A stretch of 64,000 nt of DNA from Pleodorina starrii (lineage: Eukaryota > Chlorophyta > Chlorophyceae > Chlamydomonadales > Volvocaceae). Location: positions 3,110,001 to 3,174,000 of the forward strand of contig BRXU01000009.1 of assembly GCA_030267565.1 (NCBI GenBank), read 5' to 3'. The notes under the pieces are model-generated. The model had not been told where the DNA came from, searched no databases, and saw nothing but the letters and a program-made list of their open reading frames with translations. The position numbers were made by a program, and so were the translations under genes. This document shows positions 12,101 through 24,579 of the stretch, piece by piece (the stretch's first letter is position 1; each line of letters starts with the position of its first letter).

Positions 12101-15100
12101 GGGGGAGAGGGGTGAAACCTCAACCACAAGGGCTAAAAGGGCCGGGGGCCCAGGGAGTGATATGCTCCGGGGGGCAACAATCAGCGAGAAGGTGGGCTGG
12201 TGCGCGCCAGGATCGCAGGATGGAGGCTTGCAACGCAAAGCAACCCCACCCAGGCGGGGCGACGTGTGGCCCTGGCCCTGGCCCTCCCCACCTTGCGGCG
12301 CGGCAGACCCTTGATGTGGCCGTAGATGGAGAGGTGCTCTGCGCCGTTGAGCTCGTTCCACAGAATGTCGAACTGGGGGCACACGCCCATCTGCGAAAGG
12401 TGGGCGCAACGGCACGGGGCCGTGGGCTCTGAAGGTACGGAGGGGAGAGGCCCGGACTCGGGGGGTATAGACGGGCCCAAGGCAAGGGGGGAGGGGGCGA
12501 TGTTGGCAGGAAAAGGGAGGCGGCGCTGCGCAACAAACAGCCAGGCGCAAGGGCGCGAGGGTGCCAGGAAAGGGGGGCAACCTAGGCAACGGCCTCGCCA
12601 GGCCCCACCCGCCTCTCCAGACCCCCTTTCCCTCCGCCCCGCTGTCGTCTTCGCCAGTCAGTCAGTCAGTCAGTCAGCCAGCCTATTTTGGGCCTATTCG
12701 GACTGTCCTTCTTCACCCCTCCTCTGCTTCTTCACCCCAACCTTGAGCCCCTCCCTGCAGCCCCCAGCCCCCGCCTCCACCCCCACCTGCGCGCGGATGC
12801 GGTCCAGTCCGCCCGCGTTGCTGATGGGCTCCTCGTACACCAGCGCCTCACCGCCCGTGGGGGGGATGGCGCCTGCAGGTGGGGGGCAGGTGGGGGCCAG
12901 GATGTCGGGATGCAATCAGAGGGAGGGGGGGCGCAATGGTGGTGCAATGGTGGGACAATCGTGTGTGGGGGGGGTGAACAGTGAATTTGCAATAGTGAAA
13001 CAAGAAGCCCTGCCCCCTCCCGACCCCGGCTCCACGGATGGCCGCCTCCGTCCTCCCTCTCTCTCTTCCTCCCCAGTTCAGTTCTCAAATCCCAACCGCC
13101 TTACCGGTAAGGCAGTTGATGGTTGTGGTCTTGCCGGCGCCGTTGGGACCCTGGCGAGGAAGAACGAGGGGCGGGCCGAGCGAGCGGAGCGAGCGGAGCC
13201 AGGGAGGGAGGAAGGCGCGGGAGGTTGCAGGGTGCGTTGTACACCGACGAGCCACGACATCCAAGGCGCTAGGCAGGACAGGCGGGCACAGCCCAAAGAC
13301 GCGGCACGAGGGGCTCCCCAACTCGAACTCGTTCGCATGACACTCTTGTCACCCCCTACGCCCTGCGCGTCACTGGACTGTCTTCCATAATCCATCCTGC
13401 CATACACCCCCCACCCACAAGCACACACGCCCGCGCGCACCGCCCCGCCCTCCTCGCTCCTTCCCTCCCTTCCTCACCAGCAGACAGAACAGCTGGCCCT
13501 GCTCTATCGAGAACCAGCTGCCCCGAATGGCCCAAAAGTCGTCCGTCTTCTCGCAGGAGCAGCAGTCGCAGGCGGAGCAGCACTTGAGCGAGGAGCCGCA
13601 GCAGCCGCTGGAGCCCTTGTACAGCTTGGTCAGGCCGAACACCTCCACGGCGTTGGAGTTGCGGGGGCCGCCGGGGGGACCCACCTCCTGCAGGGACAAC
13701 GCGCCAGGGCCCTCGCCTGCAGCCCGCAAGAGAGGGAGAGGGAGAAGGAGGGTGGGGGGAGGGGGATGCGGACAGAGCGGCGGGGCGGGTGTCGGTGTCG
13801 GGAAGGGGGGGGCCAGCTGGGCGGCGGGGTTCTTTAGTTGAGTGAAGTGCGACGTTAGTACTGGCGGCGGCGGGGTTGGGGGCGGTGTAAGAGCAAGACC
13901 GTTCCCTTCCCCCTCAAGTACCCACCCACCCACCCACCCACCCACCCACCCACTCATCCCCCCAAATTACACACTCCGCTGTCTCCGCCGTCTCCGCTGC
14001 GGTATCTTCTACTTACACACCAGCCACCCAGCCACCGTCCCGCCCCGCCCCGCCCAGACCCTACCCGTCCTGTGCTGCAGCAGTGCCTTCATCTTGTCCT
14101 CCTCCGCCCGCACGTCCTCATCCAGGTCGGCCACGGGGGGCGGCACCGCCCCGCCAGCCCAACCCGCACCCCCGTCCCTGGGGGCCAGGCTCTGCTGCAC
14201 CTGTTTCAGCTTGCTGCTGCTGCGCACGCAGCCGGGGAACCAGTAGCTGGGGTCGAAGATGTACCAGAAGGGCCTGTGGGGGGGGGAGGGCCGGGGGGGC
14301 GGGACGGTGAGGTGGAGTGGGGGGTCAGGGAGTGGGGGGGAGGTGCGGGGTGAGGGGGAGTGAGAGGGCAGAGGAGAATCAGAAGGTGAGTCTGGGCACT
14401 TGGGCAGTGAGGCGCCTCTCCTTTATGCGTGTGCGGAGTTGTACGGATCGCACCGGCCCTGCAATCATGCGAGTGCGGGCGGAACGGATGGACACGTGTG
14501 TTGGGGGGTGGTGGGGTGGGGTGACGGCAGCGCAGCAGTGGCAGTGGACGATTGGACACGTGGACGGCACATCCTCCGCTCGCCAACCCCGGCCTTCTCC
14601 TCCCTTCTCCCTCCTTTCCCCCTCCTTCCTTTCCCTTAGATGATGTAGACCCTCCCCTCCCCCTCCGCCTTCCTCCCCCTCCCCCTCCCCCTCCGCCCCT
14701 CCGGTAAGTATTGCTGGGTTCCGGGTCCGTTCGCTAACGCCGTGCCCATCTCCGCTGCGGTCTCCTCTTTTCACCCTCCCCTCCGCCCCCACCCACTTGC
14801 TGACCCCAAACTCGTTGGGCACAATGTTGTCGCAGTAGACCGCCAGCACGAAGTATCCGCCCCACAGCGCCAGCAGCGCCCCGTATATGGTGTTGAGCGA
14901 CATGACGCACTCAAAGTCCTTGTAGGTGGTGGACCGGTTGTAGGGGGGCTGGTCCTCGACCTTGGGAATGTATTGGCAGTAGGAGGAGCGCTGGCTCCAC
15001 TTCAGACCTGTGCGCGTGTGTGCGTGTGTGTGGGAGAGGGGAGAGGGAGAGGGCAAATAAAGAGAAATCCGCAGCGGAGGGAGAGGGGAGGGGGGAGGGG

Positions 15101-17164
15101 AAGAGCGTAAGATGGTGTGCGGTGCTGGGGTGTGCTGGGTGGAGGTGGTGCCGGTAGATGGTCGACGGGGTGGAGGAGGAGGAGTGGGGGCAGGGACCGC
15201 CAAGGCGGGCGGACGGGCGGGCGGACAGGAAGACGGCAGCCGACCCGGCACCACCCGGCAACGCAACCGGCCTCGCCCACCTCCGTTCACCCACAGCCAC
15301 GTGACTCCCAATCTCCCCCCAACCCTCCTCCAGTACCGTAAGCGAGCCGAGCAACCCGCACCGTGAGGAAGACCGACCGAAAGGAGACAGAACCCCCACT
15401 CACCCGGTCACCCCACCCCATCCATCCACCCGGCCCTCCACCCCGCCCCATCGCTGCGGTGTCATCTTTTCTTCCCACCCAGCCCTCCACCCTCCACCCC
15501 ACCCCACCCCGTGCACCCACCCGGTCCGTTGCCCACGGTTGCCGCCCCCAGGTCGCTGAATCCCTTGGCCAGCAGGTCCCAGGGCAGCATCGTGAAGATG
15601 ATGGTGATGGCCTTGTTGGCTACCCAGAAGTAGTCGGGAGAGTACGGCACGTTGAACAGTACGACAGCCTGCATGATCCAGCCCACGATGAAGATGGTGA
15701 AGCCCAGGTACACGGCGACCTGCGGAGGGGAGGGGAGGGGAGGGAGGTGAGGGAGATGGCGTGCGGGTTGTAGAGAAAGCACCGTTGGGTGGAAAAAAGA
15801 AGATGGAAGTTCTTAATGGTGGTGGTGGGGGGGGGGGCGAGTGTGAATTGCAAGGAAACCGTTTGGGTGGGGCTGAAATACGGAGCGTGGGGGAGCGGGT
15901 GCAGCAACCCCCGGAGGGGATCTGACCAGGAACCCCCCCCCAGAGAGAGTGAAGAATGACGGGGGGCCATAGTAAAGGAGCCGCGATGACAGGAGGGGAC
16001 AGAAGGTGACGGGAAGAGGGTCACCATCGTCAAGAGTTGGCAGGTGTGTGCGGGAGAGCGGCAAGGGCGCGGGAAAAACCCACACGCCTGCCCCCCCCCC
16101 TTCCCCGGGTGCGCCCCCACCTGCGTCCTGCGGATGAAGGCCGCCAGCAGCAGCGCCAGGCTGCTCATCGCCAGCTGGAAGAGGAAGAAGAGGAAGAAGA
16201 GCAGTCCGTAGTTGTTATTGAGGAAGAGGTCGAACTGCAGGATGAGTCCGTAGATGCAGATGGAGTGGGCCACGAAGAAGGCCAGGGTCACCTCCCAGAC
16301 GCCCCAGGACAGCCAGTAGGCAGAGTCCACCATACCCATGGTGCGCATAGCCTGAGGGGGGGAGGGGAGGTGGAGGGAGGCGGGGGTCAGGGAGTGATAT
16401 GCTCCTTTATGTAACAATGAGACACTGAGGTGGGGGTAGGTGGGGTCAGGGAGTAATATATGCTCCATTAGGGGGTAGGTGGGGGTAGGGGATGAGGGGC
16501 GAGGCGGGGGGAGGGAGAGAGGGGCGAGGTGGAGTTAGGGCATCCAAGTCCAAAGCGGCAAGCTGACACGCCGTACTGTACTGTACTGCCAACAAACATG
16601 CGGAGAGGCCATCAAGTCGCCCCCTCGGCATGCAGAGTAAACAACGGGCCGGGTCGGGGGTCGGGGGCAGCATTCCGTGTGTGTGAGAGAGAAAAGCGAA
16701 GAGTGAGATCAGAGCTTCGCGGAAAAACCCAACCGACCAGCCATGGAGCGCTAGAACCCCCTCTTCCCTCCCCCGATCGATGGATCGTTACCTGCTTGAG
16801 CCCCAGCTCCTTCTCCGCCACCACCACCCCGATCTGGATGACGAAGCTGAACATGCAGGCCGCGAACACAAAGGGTCCCAGCACCTGGCCCAGCACGGAG
16901 CGGGTGGCGATGGCGGGGTGGGCGAACTCCTTCAGGGAGGGCTCCAGGGAGAGGGACGAGGCCAGCGAGGCGGCGTTGGCCAACTGCAGCACGGGAGGGG
17001 AGGGGGAGGGAGAGACCGGGGAGGGGGGGAGGGAGTGGGGGAGGGAAGGGAAGAGGAGGGAGGGGTCGTGGGGACCAGGTAACAAGATTCACACAACCGA
17101 GAGCCGTGTCGTGCCGGGTTGCAACCAGGGGGCACCGACGCCGACAAACGCCGCAGAGGCACAT

Positions 17165-17208
<44 letters not shown>

Positions 17209-20200
17209 GAGCCGGCGCCCGACAGCGGGTGCCCAAGCGCGCGGGCGTGGAGCATGCCCCGCCTCACCCCACCTTGCCCCACCGACTCGAGTCTCTCCTC
17301 CCCCTTCCGCCTTCTTTCCTCCTTAACTCCCCTCCCCAGGGGATGCAGTGCATCGTGTCATGCCCGCCGCCCCCCCTCCCCCTCCCCTGCCTCCTCCCCC
17401 TCCCCCTGCTCCCCGCCCGCCCGCCCCCCCGCCCGCCGCTCACCCCGCTGTTGTTCAGCTGGTAGCGGGCAATCTCCCGGTGTACGGCAGCTTGCAGGGG
17501 CAGCTGTACAAACTTGTTGGGGTGCTGTGTGAGGGGAAAAGACGGCGCAAGGAAAGCGCTGTGTTAAGGAGGGCGCAAGGGAGCGAACAGGGCGCAGGAC
17601 CCACCGAGCCTCTACCACGCCCCCTTATACAAGGGTTGGGTTTTAGGGTTTTATCTTGGTTTTATACAAGCATCCTTCACCCCAGTGGGACAGCTCACAA
17701 CCCACAGACTGTGGATGTGGATACACCCGCCTTGCCCAACTCACAGAAACCCCCCGGGCGCAACCCCGCCTCGCCCCGCCTCACCCCACCTGGTATTTGC
17801 CCTTGAAGAACTTGGGCTGCGGGAAGGGGGGGAGCGGATACAGGATGCAGGAGGGAGGAGGAGCAGGGGGAGGATAAAGATGGAGATGGGAGTACCCAGG
17901 GGGAGGGGGAGGGAGAGGGCATGCAAAGAGGCGCAACGAAGGAGGGGGCCATGGGGCGGGGAGAGGACTGGGAAGTGCATCCCCAACTTTTCGGGGCAAG
18001 CAGCCCATGAAGCCGCCCGTCCCTGGATGCGCCAGGGGCCCGACGACAACCCCGCTCGGTGTACGATATGCCCAAAGCGTACGACAGACCGCATTTTCGA
18101 CCCGTACTGCCGTACCGTCGTGTTGGTCTGGATGATGAAGCCCTCCAGCGCGGACCCGGTCTTTTCAAAGTGTACGGCACCGATTACGTAATCGGGGTTC
18201 TTGAAGAGGAACGACTGGACGGCGGTGCGGTTGGCCATGCCTTGCACCTGCGCAGGACGTGATTCGTTGCAAGGTCGTCGCACAAAGTTCGCCATCGTAC
18301 GGTCTGCAACGAGCTGCACCGGTGAGGTGCCAACAGCAGCAGCAGCAGCAGCGCCCCGCCAGCGACGTCCCGGTAGGTAGATGGGGACCGATCTACCCGC
18401 CCGCCCACCGGCCCACCCACCCACCCACCGTGATTGGGACGGGGTTGTTCCGAGCGACAGCTTGCATGATCGTCTGCGAGCGGAGCAGCGAGGGAGAGGG
18501 AGCAGAGGGTGAGAGAGGGGGCGGGGGGAGGGAACGGTGAACGTGTTGCGCAATTCGCGCTGACGGGCTGTGGGCGGGGCTGTGGGCGGGGCTATGGGCG
18601 GAGCGATGCTGACTGTGGTGATAATGGTGGTGGTGGTGGTGGTGGTGATCGCGGCGGTGGCTGTGGTGGTGATGGCGGTAGGGAGGGCATCCCACCCGGG
18701 TAGGGGCCGGAGGCCCCCCTGGGGAGGGATGGGGTCGGTTCCATTCCGTCTGGGGGCCGCAGCCTGGGCCTGGGAAGCCCTGACCCCCATCCCCGAGACA
18801 TTGGCACTGCTTGCAGCGCTGTCAGTGCAGCTCCTGACGCCCGACTGCTCCTATGCCCTCCTCTCCTCGCCTCTCCGGTGCCCAGCCGCCCCGGCCGGGG
18901 CATTGGGGGTGGTTGGGCGGGTTGCCGCTGCGGGGGCCACCCCCCCATCTACCCCCCAGCGAAGGGCCGGCTGGCCTTTCCCCCCAAAAAAGGTCTGGGG
19001 CAGCGCAGCTCGCATCCCCCCGTCCGCGCCCCCCCCCAACCGGTGTAGTCGTGCTGCTGACCGCATCCACTCACATCCACGAGGGGGTCCGGTGAGGGCT
19101 GATACAGCACCTCGATGCAGCTCTTCCGTTTACCAATGTACAGGTCCTGAGGGGGTTGAGGGGAGGTACACGGGACGGGACAGCGGGGCGGATCGGGACA
19201 GCGGGCCGGTCGATAACGTTGGGCAGGGCAGGGCAGGGCAGGGCGGGGACGGGACAGGACAGCGGCCGGGGCAGGGCACGGAAAGAGGGCCCGGATCGGC
19301 CGGGACCGGGGCAGCGGCAGGCCGAGGCAAGATAGGGACCGGGGCAGCGGACAGAGCGCAATGGCGGGAGCGCAGCACCTCGGTGGCAGCAGCATGGGGG
19401 CGCCAACGACCGCCAAAAGCAGACCACACGGGATACTGCCGTGGGTGCCAATCAGGAGGGCCAGGGGGGCCAATCAGGGCGGCAGGCAGCCGCAGCAAAC
19501 GAGCGCGGGACCCCTTCCCTTTCCTCCCCCTTCCCTCCCTCGACTTCTTATGCCCCCTCGCCGCGGCGGCGCCCACCCCCGGCAGGCACCAAGGCCCCAA
19601 ACCCACACCCATGGCCGCTACCACCCTCCACCCACCCGCCTCCACCCCGAACCCCCTTACCTCCCAGCACTGCGGGATGCCTCCGATGGCCTCCGCATCG
19701 GGGCTGGTCACGTCCTTGAACTCGCTGTTAGCTCCCTGGTTGGCCTGGATGGCCCGGTCGATGACCAGCGCCAGAATCAGGAACAGCAGGGGCGCCAGGA
19801 TGCGCAGCACGGTGGCGCGCCGGTTGCGCCAGGCGACCAGCGCTGCGCGCGGAGGAAGGGGAGGGGAGGGGCGGGAAGGGGCGTGGGGCACAGGGCCCGA
19901 CCCGGCCCGTGTGGGAGCGCGGCCGCGCCGCTTTCACGTGCGCAACCGGCTCCAAGGAGGAGAGGGAGGCCGCCCAAACTTGCCCCAGCCGGTCAATCGC
20001 GGCGCCGCAAGCGCTAAGGGACAGGTGCGTGCGCGTCTCCGCCGCGCCTCAGAATGGCAAGGGAGGTCAAGCTCCGTGGGAAGTGCGTTAGGGAGCAGCG
20101 TCCAGACTAACACAACGGTGACAGCAGCCACGGCCCCCGCGGAAGGACAGCGCAGCCAAAAGAGTCAATAACAACAAGTCAATTGCATTCGGAGGTTGAA

Positions 20201-20352
20201 GGGCGTCGCCACGTAGAGTCTTCCCCAGCACATGGAGGTCCCTAAGGAACTGGCTTACCATTCTTCCTATATAGAACCAAGAACTGCTGGACAGGGCGAA
20301 ACGTGAACAAAAAGTCAAGCACAGTCCCCCAGCAGGTCTCAAGTGCTCCCAT
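9165..20352 (-). CDS. Half-size ABCA-subfamily ABC transporter
   Basis: Probable lipid or sterol transporter of the plant ABCA2-12 (ATH) type, one membrane domain plus one ATPase. Twenty-one minus-strand exons: 20352-20259, 19842-19661, 19146-19075, 18473-18429, 18247-18116, 17816-17790, 17524-17444, 16983-16792, 16351-16121, 15719-15521, 15007-14797, 14273-14065, 13716-13478, 13150-13105, 12872-12787, 12390-12292, 11917-11753, 11224-10895, 10459-10355, 10122-9910, 9527-9165. Phases agree and give 1106 residues. TM1 is near residues 40-62, then a large loop, then five spans between about 225 and 485. The ATPase shows Walker A GPNGAGKTT (639-647), Q-loop MGVCPQFDILW, signature YSGGMKRR, Walker B IVYLDEP, D-loop TTGMDP and H-loop LTTHSMEEAD. 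A Cys cluster lies just before Walker A, and the last ~120 residues are Pro/Ala/Gly-rich. The MGALETC start precedes QQFLVLYRKNALVAWRNRRA, the family's usual N-terminal block. Substrate is unknown. Confidence 0.92.
11562..11710. repeat. CCCCA/TGGGG pentanucleotide array in an ABCA intron
   Basis: About 29 nearly perfect CCCCA units lie in the intron between the Walker B exon (11917-11753) and the next exon (11224-10895). The gene is on the minus strand, so the pre-mRNA carries (UGGGG)n. The long Trp-Gly-Gly-Val translations across it are repeat artefacts. Confidence 0.95.
12149..12186 (-). repeat. Intronic repeat family A, sense copy
   Basis: In ABCA sense it reads GGAGCATATCACTCCCTGG, preceded by a diverged ATTGTTG block. 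It sits mid-intron between the exons 12390-12292 and 11917-11753. Confidence 0.6.
13919..13954. repeat. CCCA tetranucleotide array in an ABCA intron
   Basis: Roughly nine CCCA units between the exons 14273-14065 and 13716-13478. Confidence 0.9.
14703..14775 (+). repeat. Intronic repeat family B, copy in ABCA intron (exons 11-12)
   Basis: It contains the 20-mer GGTCCGTTCGCTAACGCCGT (14724-14743) and then TCCGCTGCGGTCTCCTCTTT. It is antisense to ABCA, so in the transcript the CCGCAGCGGA end comes first, about 20-45 nt after the donor at 14796. Confidence 0.75.
15057..15081 (-). repeat. Family B end, acceptor side of an ABCA intron
   Basis: In ABCA sense it reads CCTCCGCTGCGGATTTCTCT and lies ~50 nt before the acceptor of the exon starting at 15007. 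It pairs with the inverted copy at 15449-15473 at the donor side of the same intron. Confidence 0.65.
15449..15473 (+). repeat. Family B end, donor side of the same ABCA intron
   Basis: In ABCA sense it reads AAAAGATGACACCGCAGCGA and lies ~47 nt after the donor at 15520. With 15057-15081 it gives the intron inverted-repeat ends. Confidence 0.65.
16382..16470 (-). repeat. Intronic repeat family A, two sense copies in one ABCA intron
   Basis: A full copy at 16382-16422 (TCATTGTTACATAAAGGAGC then ATATCACTCCCTGACCCCC in gene sense) ends about 30 nt before the acceptor of the exon starting at 16351. A shorter copy (GGAGCATATATTACTCCCTG) lies at 16442-16470 in the same orientation. Confidence 0.75.
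17167..17206. repeat. CA dinucleotide microsatellite in an ABCA intron
   Basis: About 20 CA units between the exon ending at 17444 and the exon starting at 16983. A second CA tract of ~14 units lies at 40923-40952 in DIS3. Confidence 0.95.
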
Positions 20353-21915
20353 GGCTGAAGGTCGTCCAATGTGTGGTTAGAGAAAAGACAACGCGTTCTT
20401 CAGCCAGCTTCAGAGATATCAGTAAAATAGTCACGTTTTGCGCGCTTGGCCACTTAATTACAGCAGCGTGTCACAAATAGAAAGAACTTCTACGTACTCG
20501 GCAAGCACCGTGCACGGACGAATACTATTTGCTCCTACGAGCATGGCCAAGCAGCACAAGTGAAACTGTTGGTAGTCACTATTAGTTTCTCCTGCGGTCC
20601 GTGTACGTGCACAGCTTCGCACGGCATTGACGTAATGGCGTCATCGGCTGGAAGGCCAACGGGCGGTCTGCTTGCAAACCCCGCAGCCCTGCACCTTACA
20701 TAGGAAATTTTCAAACCCAATCAAGGAGATGGCCTCGAAATTGAGGTTGGCATGGACCGAATCCAAACGCATCCAACGACCCGCGGTTCCGCGCGTCACT
20801 TCCCCCCGCCCTAGTGAGGAACACTATGACATGTAGAATTATATTTTGACACAGATATCGGTGAGGCTGGCTCGGGCAGGCGCGTCTAGGCGTGCGGGCT
20901 CAGAAGATCCCGTGGTATATGCCACGGGGCCGTATGCCCACGCATGTCCGTGGGCATACCTTCGTATGTGACCAAGAGCCGCCGAGTAATAAAAACGCAT
21001 GGCTTAGATGTGTTCTGCATGTTTTACAAGACCTCACTAACCAGTAGTAGGTTCGTGTGTCGATGTCGGGCTTCCTCGGCAGTGTCACGAGCACGCCATG
21101 GCACCAGTGGCACACATATTTACTTTGACACTTGCTCCCACATTCAACAGAAGCAAGGTGCTGACTCCAACTGCACTTCATGTGTTTTATGTGCGTCGTG
21201 CCCTTGTCGCTTTGAAGCTTCAAGTCCGGAGCTTCGGACGCCTGTCCACGACATTTCGGTTCGTCGCCAGGGGAAAACATGGTGTAGGTTGTAGTCCACA
21301 TTGCAATCCAACAATTATTTTAACAAGCGTTGATTGTGCAGACACGAGACACAGACACATGTATTTATGAAAAAAGCTAGGTTGATATCTTCAAGCAATG
21401 ACCCTGCATGTTCAGCACTACGATTTTTGAGAGATTACGCAATGCGACACGGCACTGCCATAACACACATGAACATCAGAGGGTGAACATTAAACAATAC
21501 TGGACCTGGTTACGGAGCGGATGTACAGTGATCGACGCAATTGTGACGCAATGCCTACAGAACAGCCCAGAAATGTTGATTTTGTTATCCACTCGGTAGG
21601 GATACAACAGTAACTTAGACGGCGTCTTTGCTTTGAAACCCTCCTACTGACCACAGGTGCATTTTCCCATCAAAAATGCAACTCAATATCACCAGCAGCG
21701 TCCTTCACCAGCGTCCACAAAGCCACCGACGCGCTCTGCACGGGCGTCCGTGCATTTTACGGCGATGGATAGCCCGGGCGGAGCCTGAAGGCAAGCCAGG
21801 TGCGCGCCCTGCAACGCCTAGCGAGTTGCGTTTACGCTACAGGAGCCCCTCAACGAATGAGACACGTTGACCATGTATGTACTGATACTGGCAAACTTCC
21901 CGCGTAATCCGCAGA
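20353..21915. other. Divergent intergenic region upstream of the ABCA gene
   Basis: The region is AT-richer than the genes. It contains a perfect 11-bp-arm hairpin at 20932-20959. The first exon of the neighbouring plus-strand membrane-protein gene may be hidden near 21650-21900, but I could not find a phase-consistent one. No other gene seen. Confidence 0.5.
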
Positions 21916-22940
21916 TGGGGGCAGCCTCGAGTCGCTCTTTGCCAAGGAGCTGCAGCGGAGAAGCCTGTCGTCTATGGACGGAGAGGAGAGCAGCTCGCGG
22001 TCTGCGGAAAGCTCTGGCTCCGTGCCTTCCAACCCAGCAGGTATACGCGTGGCGTTTAACTGAACTACTGGGGAGTCCCACGGGACCAGAACTTCCACGA
22101 AATCCTTTCCTGTCATGGGTCGCTAAGCTTCCCGAACGACGTCCTCTGGCCCTCCTCGCGCGCACACGCTGCTTTCTTGCACTTGATAATTATGTGTCGT
22201 CGTCGCTGCCTGTGTGCATCCCCAAGCAGGCCCCTTTTCCAACGGTAGCGGCTCAGCGCAAGGCGCCAATCCCTTTGCGGCGAGCAGCAGCAGCGCCAGC
22301 AGCAGCACCCGCACGCGACCCCGCTCGGCGCCGCCGCCCATGGCCGCCGGGATGGGTGCCTCGGAAACGGAGGGCGACCAGCGGCAGAGGTCAATGGATA
22401 TGGTCACTGAGGGGCTGGAGGTGCGTGGAGGGGAGCCCGGCGGTGCGGCAAAGACTTAACTGGAAGGAGTGGGCTGGGACTCAAAACGGCAGCGTCCCAG
22501 GCGCCATGACCCATGAATGCTGTCAGCATTCCGTCCGTCGCGTCCTGGGCCAGGACCCTGGCTGGGCAGGACCCTCGGCCAGCATCCTGGCTGGCGGAAC
22601 ATGTTCGCCGATTAATCCGGCCCGCGACGCACTTGACATACCCCTGCTGATCCCTCCTGGTTCCTTGGCGTCGCTCTGCCCGCAGGGTCTCATCCCGCGC
22701 GGCAAGCTGCTGCTGCAGCTGGGCGGCTCCGTGTTCCTGGGCTTCCTACCCTTCATGTTGGTTTTCTCGCTGCTCTTCACGGGCGTGTACAGCGTGTTTG
22801 GGACGAACTTCGTACACGGCGGGCGGGAGATGAGCAGCCCGCCCACATACATCGACCCGGAGCGCCTGCTGAGCGAGCCGACGGTTGACCCGTATGTGCC
22901 GTACAACAGCAACCCGTACAGCAGCCCGGACCTAAGGTAA
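21916..22940 (+). CDS. Small single-span membrane protein, start unresolved
   Basis: Three plus-strand exons are supported: one ending at 22040, then 22230-22420 and 22686-22940. The first exon begins either by splicing at the CGCAG before 21916 or at the ATG at 21974 (giving 170 residues). The frame is Ser/Glu-rich at first (LESLFAKELQRRSLSSMDGE), then Ser/Ala/Pro-rich and probably disordered. It ends in a basic residue pair, a hydrophobic span (LGGSVFLGFLPFMLVFSLLF) and a ~50-residue Tyr/Pro/Ser-rich tail ending NPYSSPDLR. I do not recognise the family. An in-frame stop just upstream of 21916 means any longer N-terminus needs an extra exon. A TGTAA lies 208 nt after the stop. Confidence 0.55.
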
Positions 22941-24579
22941 AGATTATATAGGACGCCGGTGCATGACTGGCCAGCTGGCGTTGCATTGTGGTCGTTGGCG
23001 ATACAAATGGCGAACTTCCTTGTAGTTGTTTTCCGGGCATGCCACTTGGCGCCGGGGAGCTCATTGGGTCATGTTCCGTCGGCAGGGAGCAATTGTTGTC
23101 GGCCAGGACAGCGTGAACGTGGTTGGCCTAATGGGGTGTTGTGACGTTGTAATGTGGAGGTTGTTGGGAGAGGTGTATCTGGTGTGGAAGCATTCAGACG
23201 AGGGTATGTACAATAAGCCACGCCGGTACAGCGTGCCGCTGTGTACAATACGGCCGCCCTCGCGGCCGTGGGCGACTGAGGCGCCGCGGGCCTGTGGAGA
23301 GATGGTCGGCAGGCAAAGGCGAGGGCTCTACCTCCAGGCTCGGAAGATAGCTAGTGCATGATGTGCGACCTGGAAGAATGGACCTGCGGTTGAAGTAATG
23401 ACTTTGCTCGTAATGCATTATTTGATCGTCCGAGATGACATTCAGTGTCGGAGATGTGGCAGATGCTGGCATGAGAGGGACCCGACATGGTACGGTATGC
23501 TGCGCAGTTTTTTCAATGGAGCTTTGGGGGTGCTGTGGGGCAGGAGCGCGCACTCTGCGCCAAAACCCAGCCCCGTGCAGGGCGTCTCCTGCCATTCCCC
23601 TTTCGGCATCTCATGGTGTGGCGGCTAAGCCATAATGGTCTCTTTGAGACCGGGGGATCGCCGGCCGTTAGGGGTAGCATGGTGTTAAGGGTTCGGAGAC
23701 GCATGATCTCTTCCCGTGGTTCTGGCTTCAGCCGCAGCAGTGTTAGGTGCGGTATGCGCAGATGATCCGTGTAGGTCCACAGTAAAATGGTTCAGTATGA
23801 ACTCAAAAGTTGCATGAGATTGGCTATGGGTCATATCATCAGGTCCATGGACAAGTGGCGACGCGAGACAAGGTGCTATCGTCAGTGGCAAGCGCCCTGC
23901 GCAAGGGACTTTCCATGAAAGCATAGTCAGCGAGATGACGCAGAATGTACACCCAAGTAAACGGCGATGTGGCCGCAAGCTGTCAGTCCGTCCAAACGGG
24001 TTATCAACACACCTCCCTGCGCGGTGTCAGCGACAATACCGTCAATGTCGAGCGTCAACTGTAGCTACGCATGGTGGGTCACAGAGATCGCATACCGGCC
24101 GGCGGTTCCGCCAGCCCTTGGCACGCAGATATTTGCCTTGCACGACAGCGGCGCGCAGTCGTTCCTCAGTCACTATCTAATCTGATTCGTCCTCATGTTG
24201 GCATGTTCTGATGCGATGGCCGATGCGGCGACACTTGCAACGCCTGGCCTCTTTGTACGCATGGCGCCGTATCCTATGTATCACTCGCTAGCTTGCTCCT
24301 ATTATTTGGCAGGCGACAGGCCGCCTCCATTGGGCGCAAGCGACCCATGGGTCAGTCAGCCCGGTATGGGGCGAGGCCCACATCAAACACCACACCGGCC
24401 CCTTTCCTCCCCACGCAGCTAAGCGTCCCCAGCGCGGCGATATCATTCCTTGGGCCCCACGTGTTGCATGGCAATGGCCGTCAACATGTACCGTTATCGC
24501 GCAAAAATCATTCAGAGTTTGTTAACAGAGCTGTGGCGGTGTGGCATTGGCCTGGGCCGACGTTGGCGGCGCTACCGGG
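22941..24579. other. Convergent intergenic region
   Basis: It holds the 3' UTRs of the small membrane-protein gene and of MAP65. I found no minus-strand TGTAA in it. No coding potential or repeat of note seen. Confidence 0.5.
23148..23152 (+). terminator. Putative TGTAA poly(A) signal
   Basis: First plus-strand TGTAA after the stop at 22940; the spacing fits a short algal 3' UTR. Confidence 0.45.

Noticed and set aside
12326..13390. 354-codon plus frame
   Set aside because: Antisense to ABCA exons 13-16 that carry the Walker A and Q-loop motifs; no motif of its own.
18570..20171. 533-codon plus frame, the longest single frame in that area
   Set aside because: It lies antisense over ABCA exons and GC-rich introns, has no family signal, and its composition is typical of antisense high-GC shadow.
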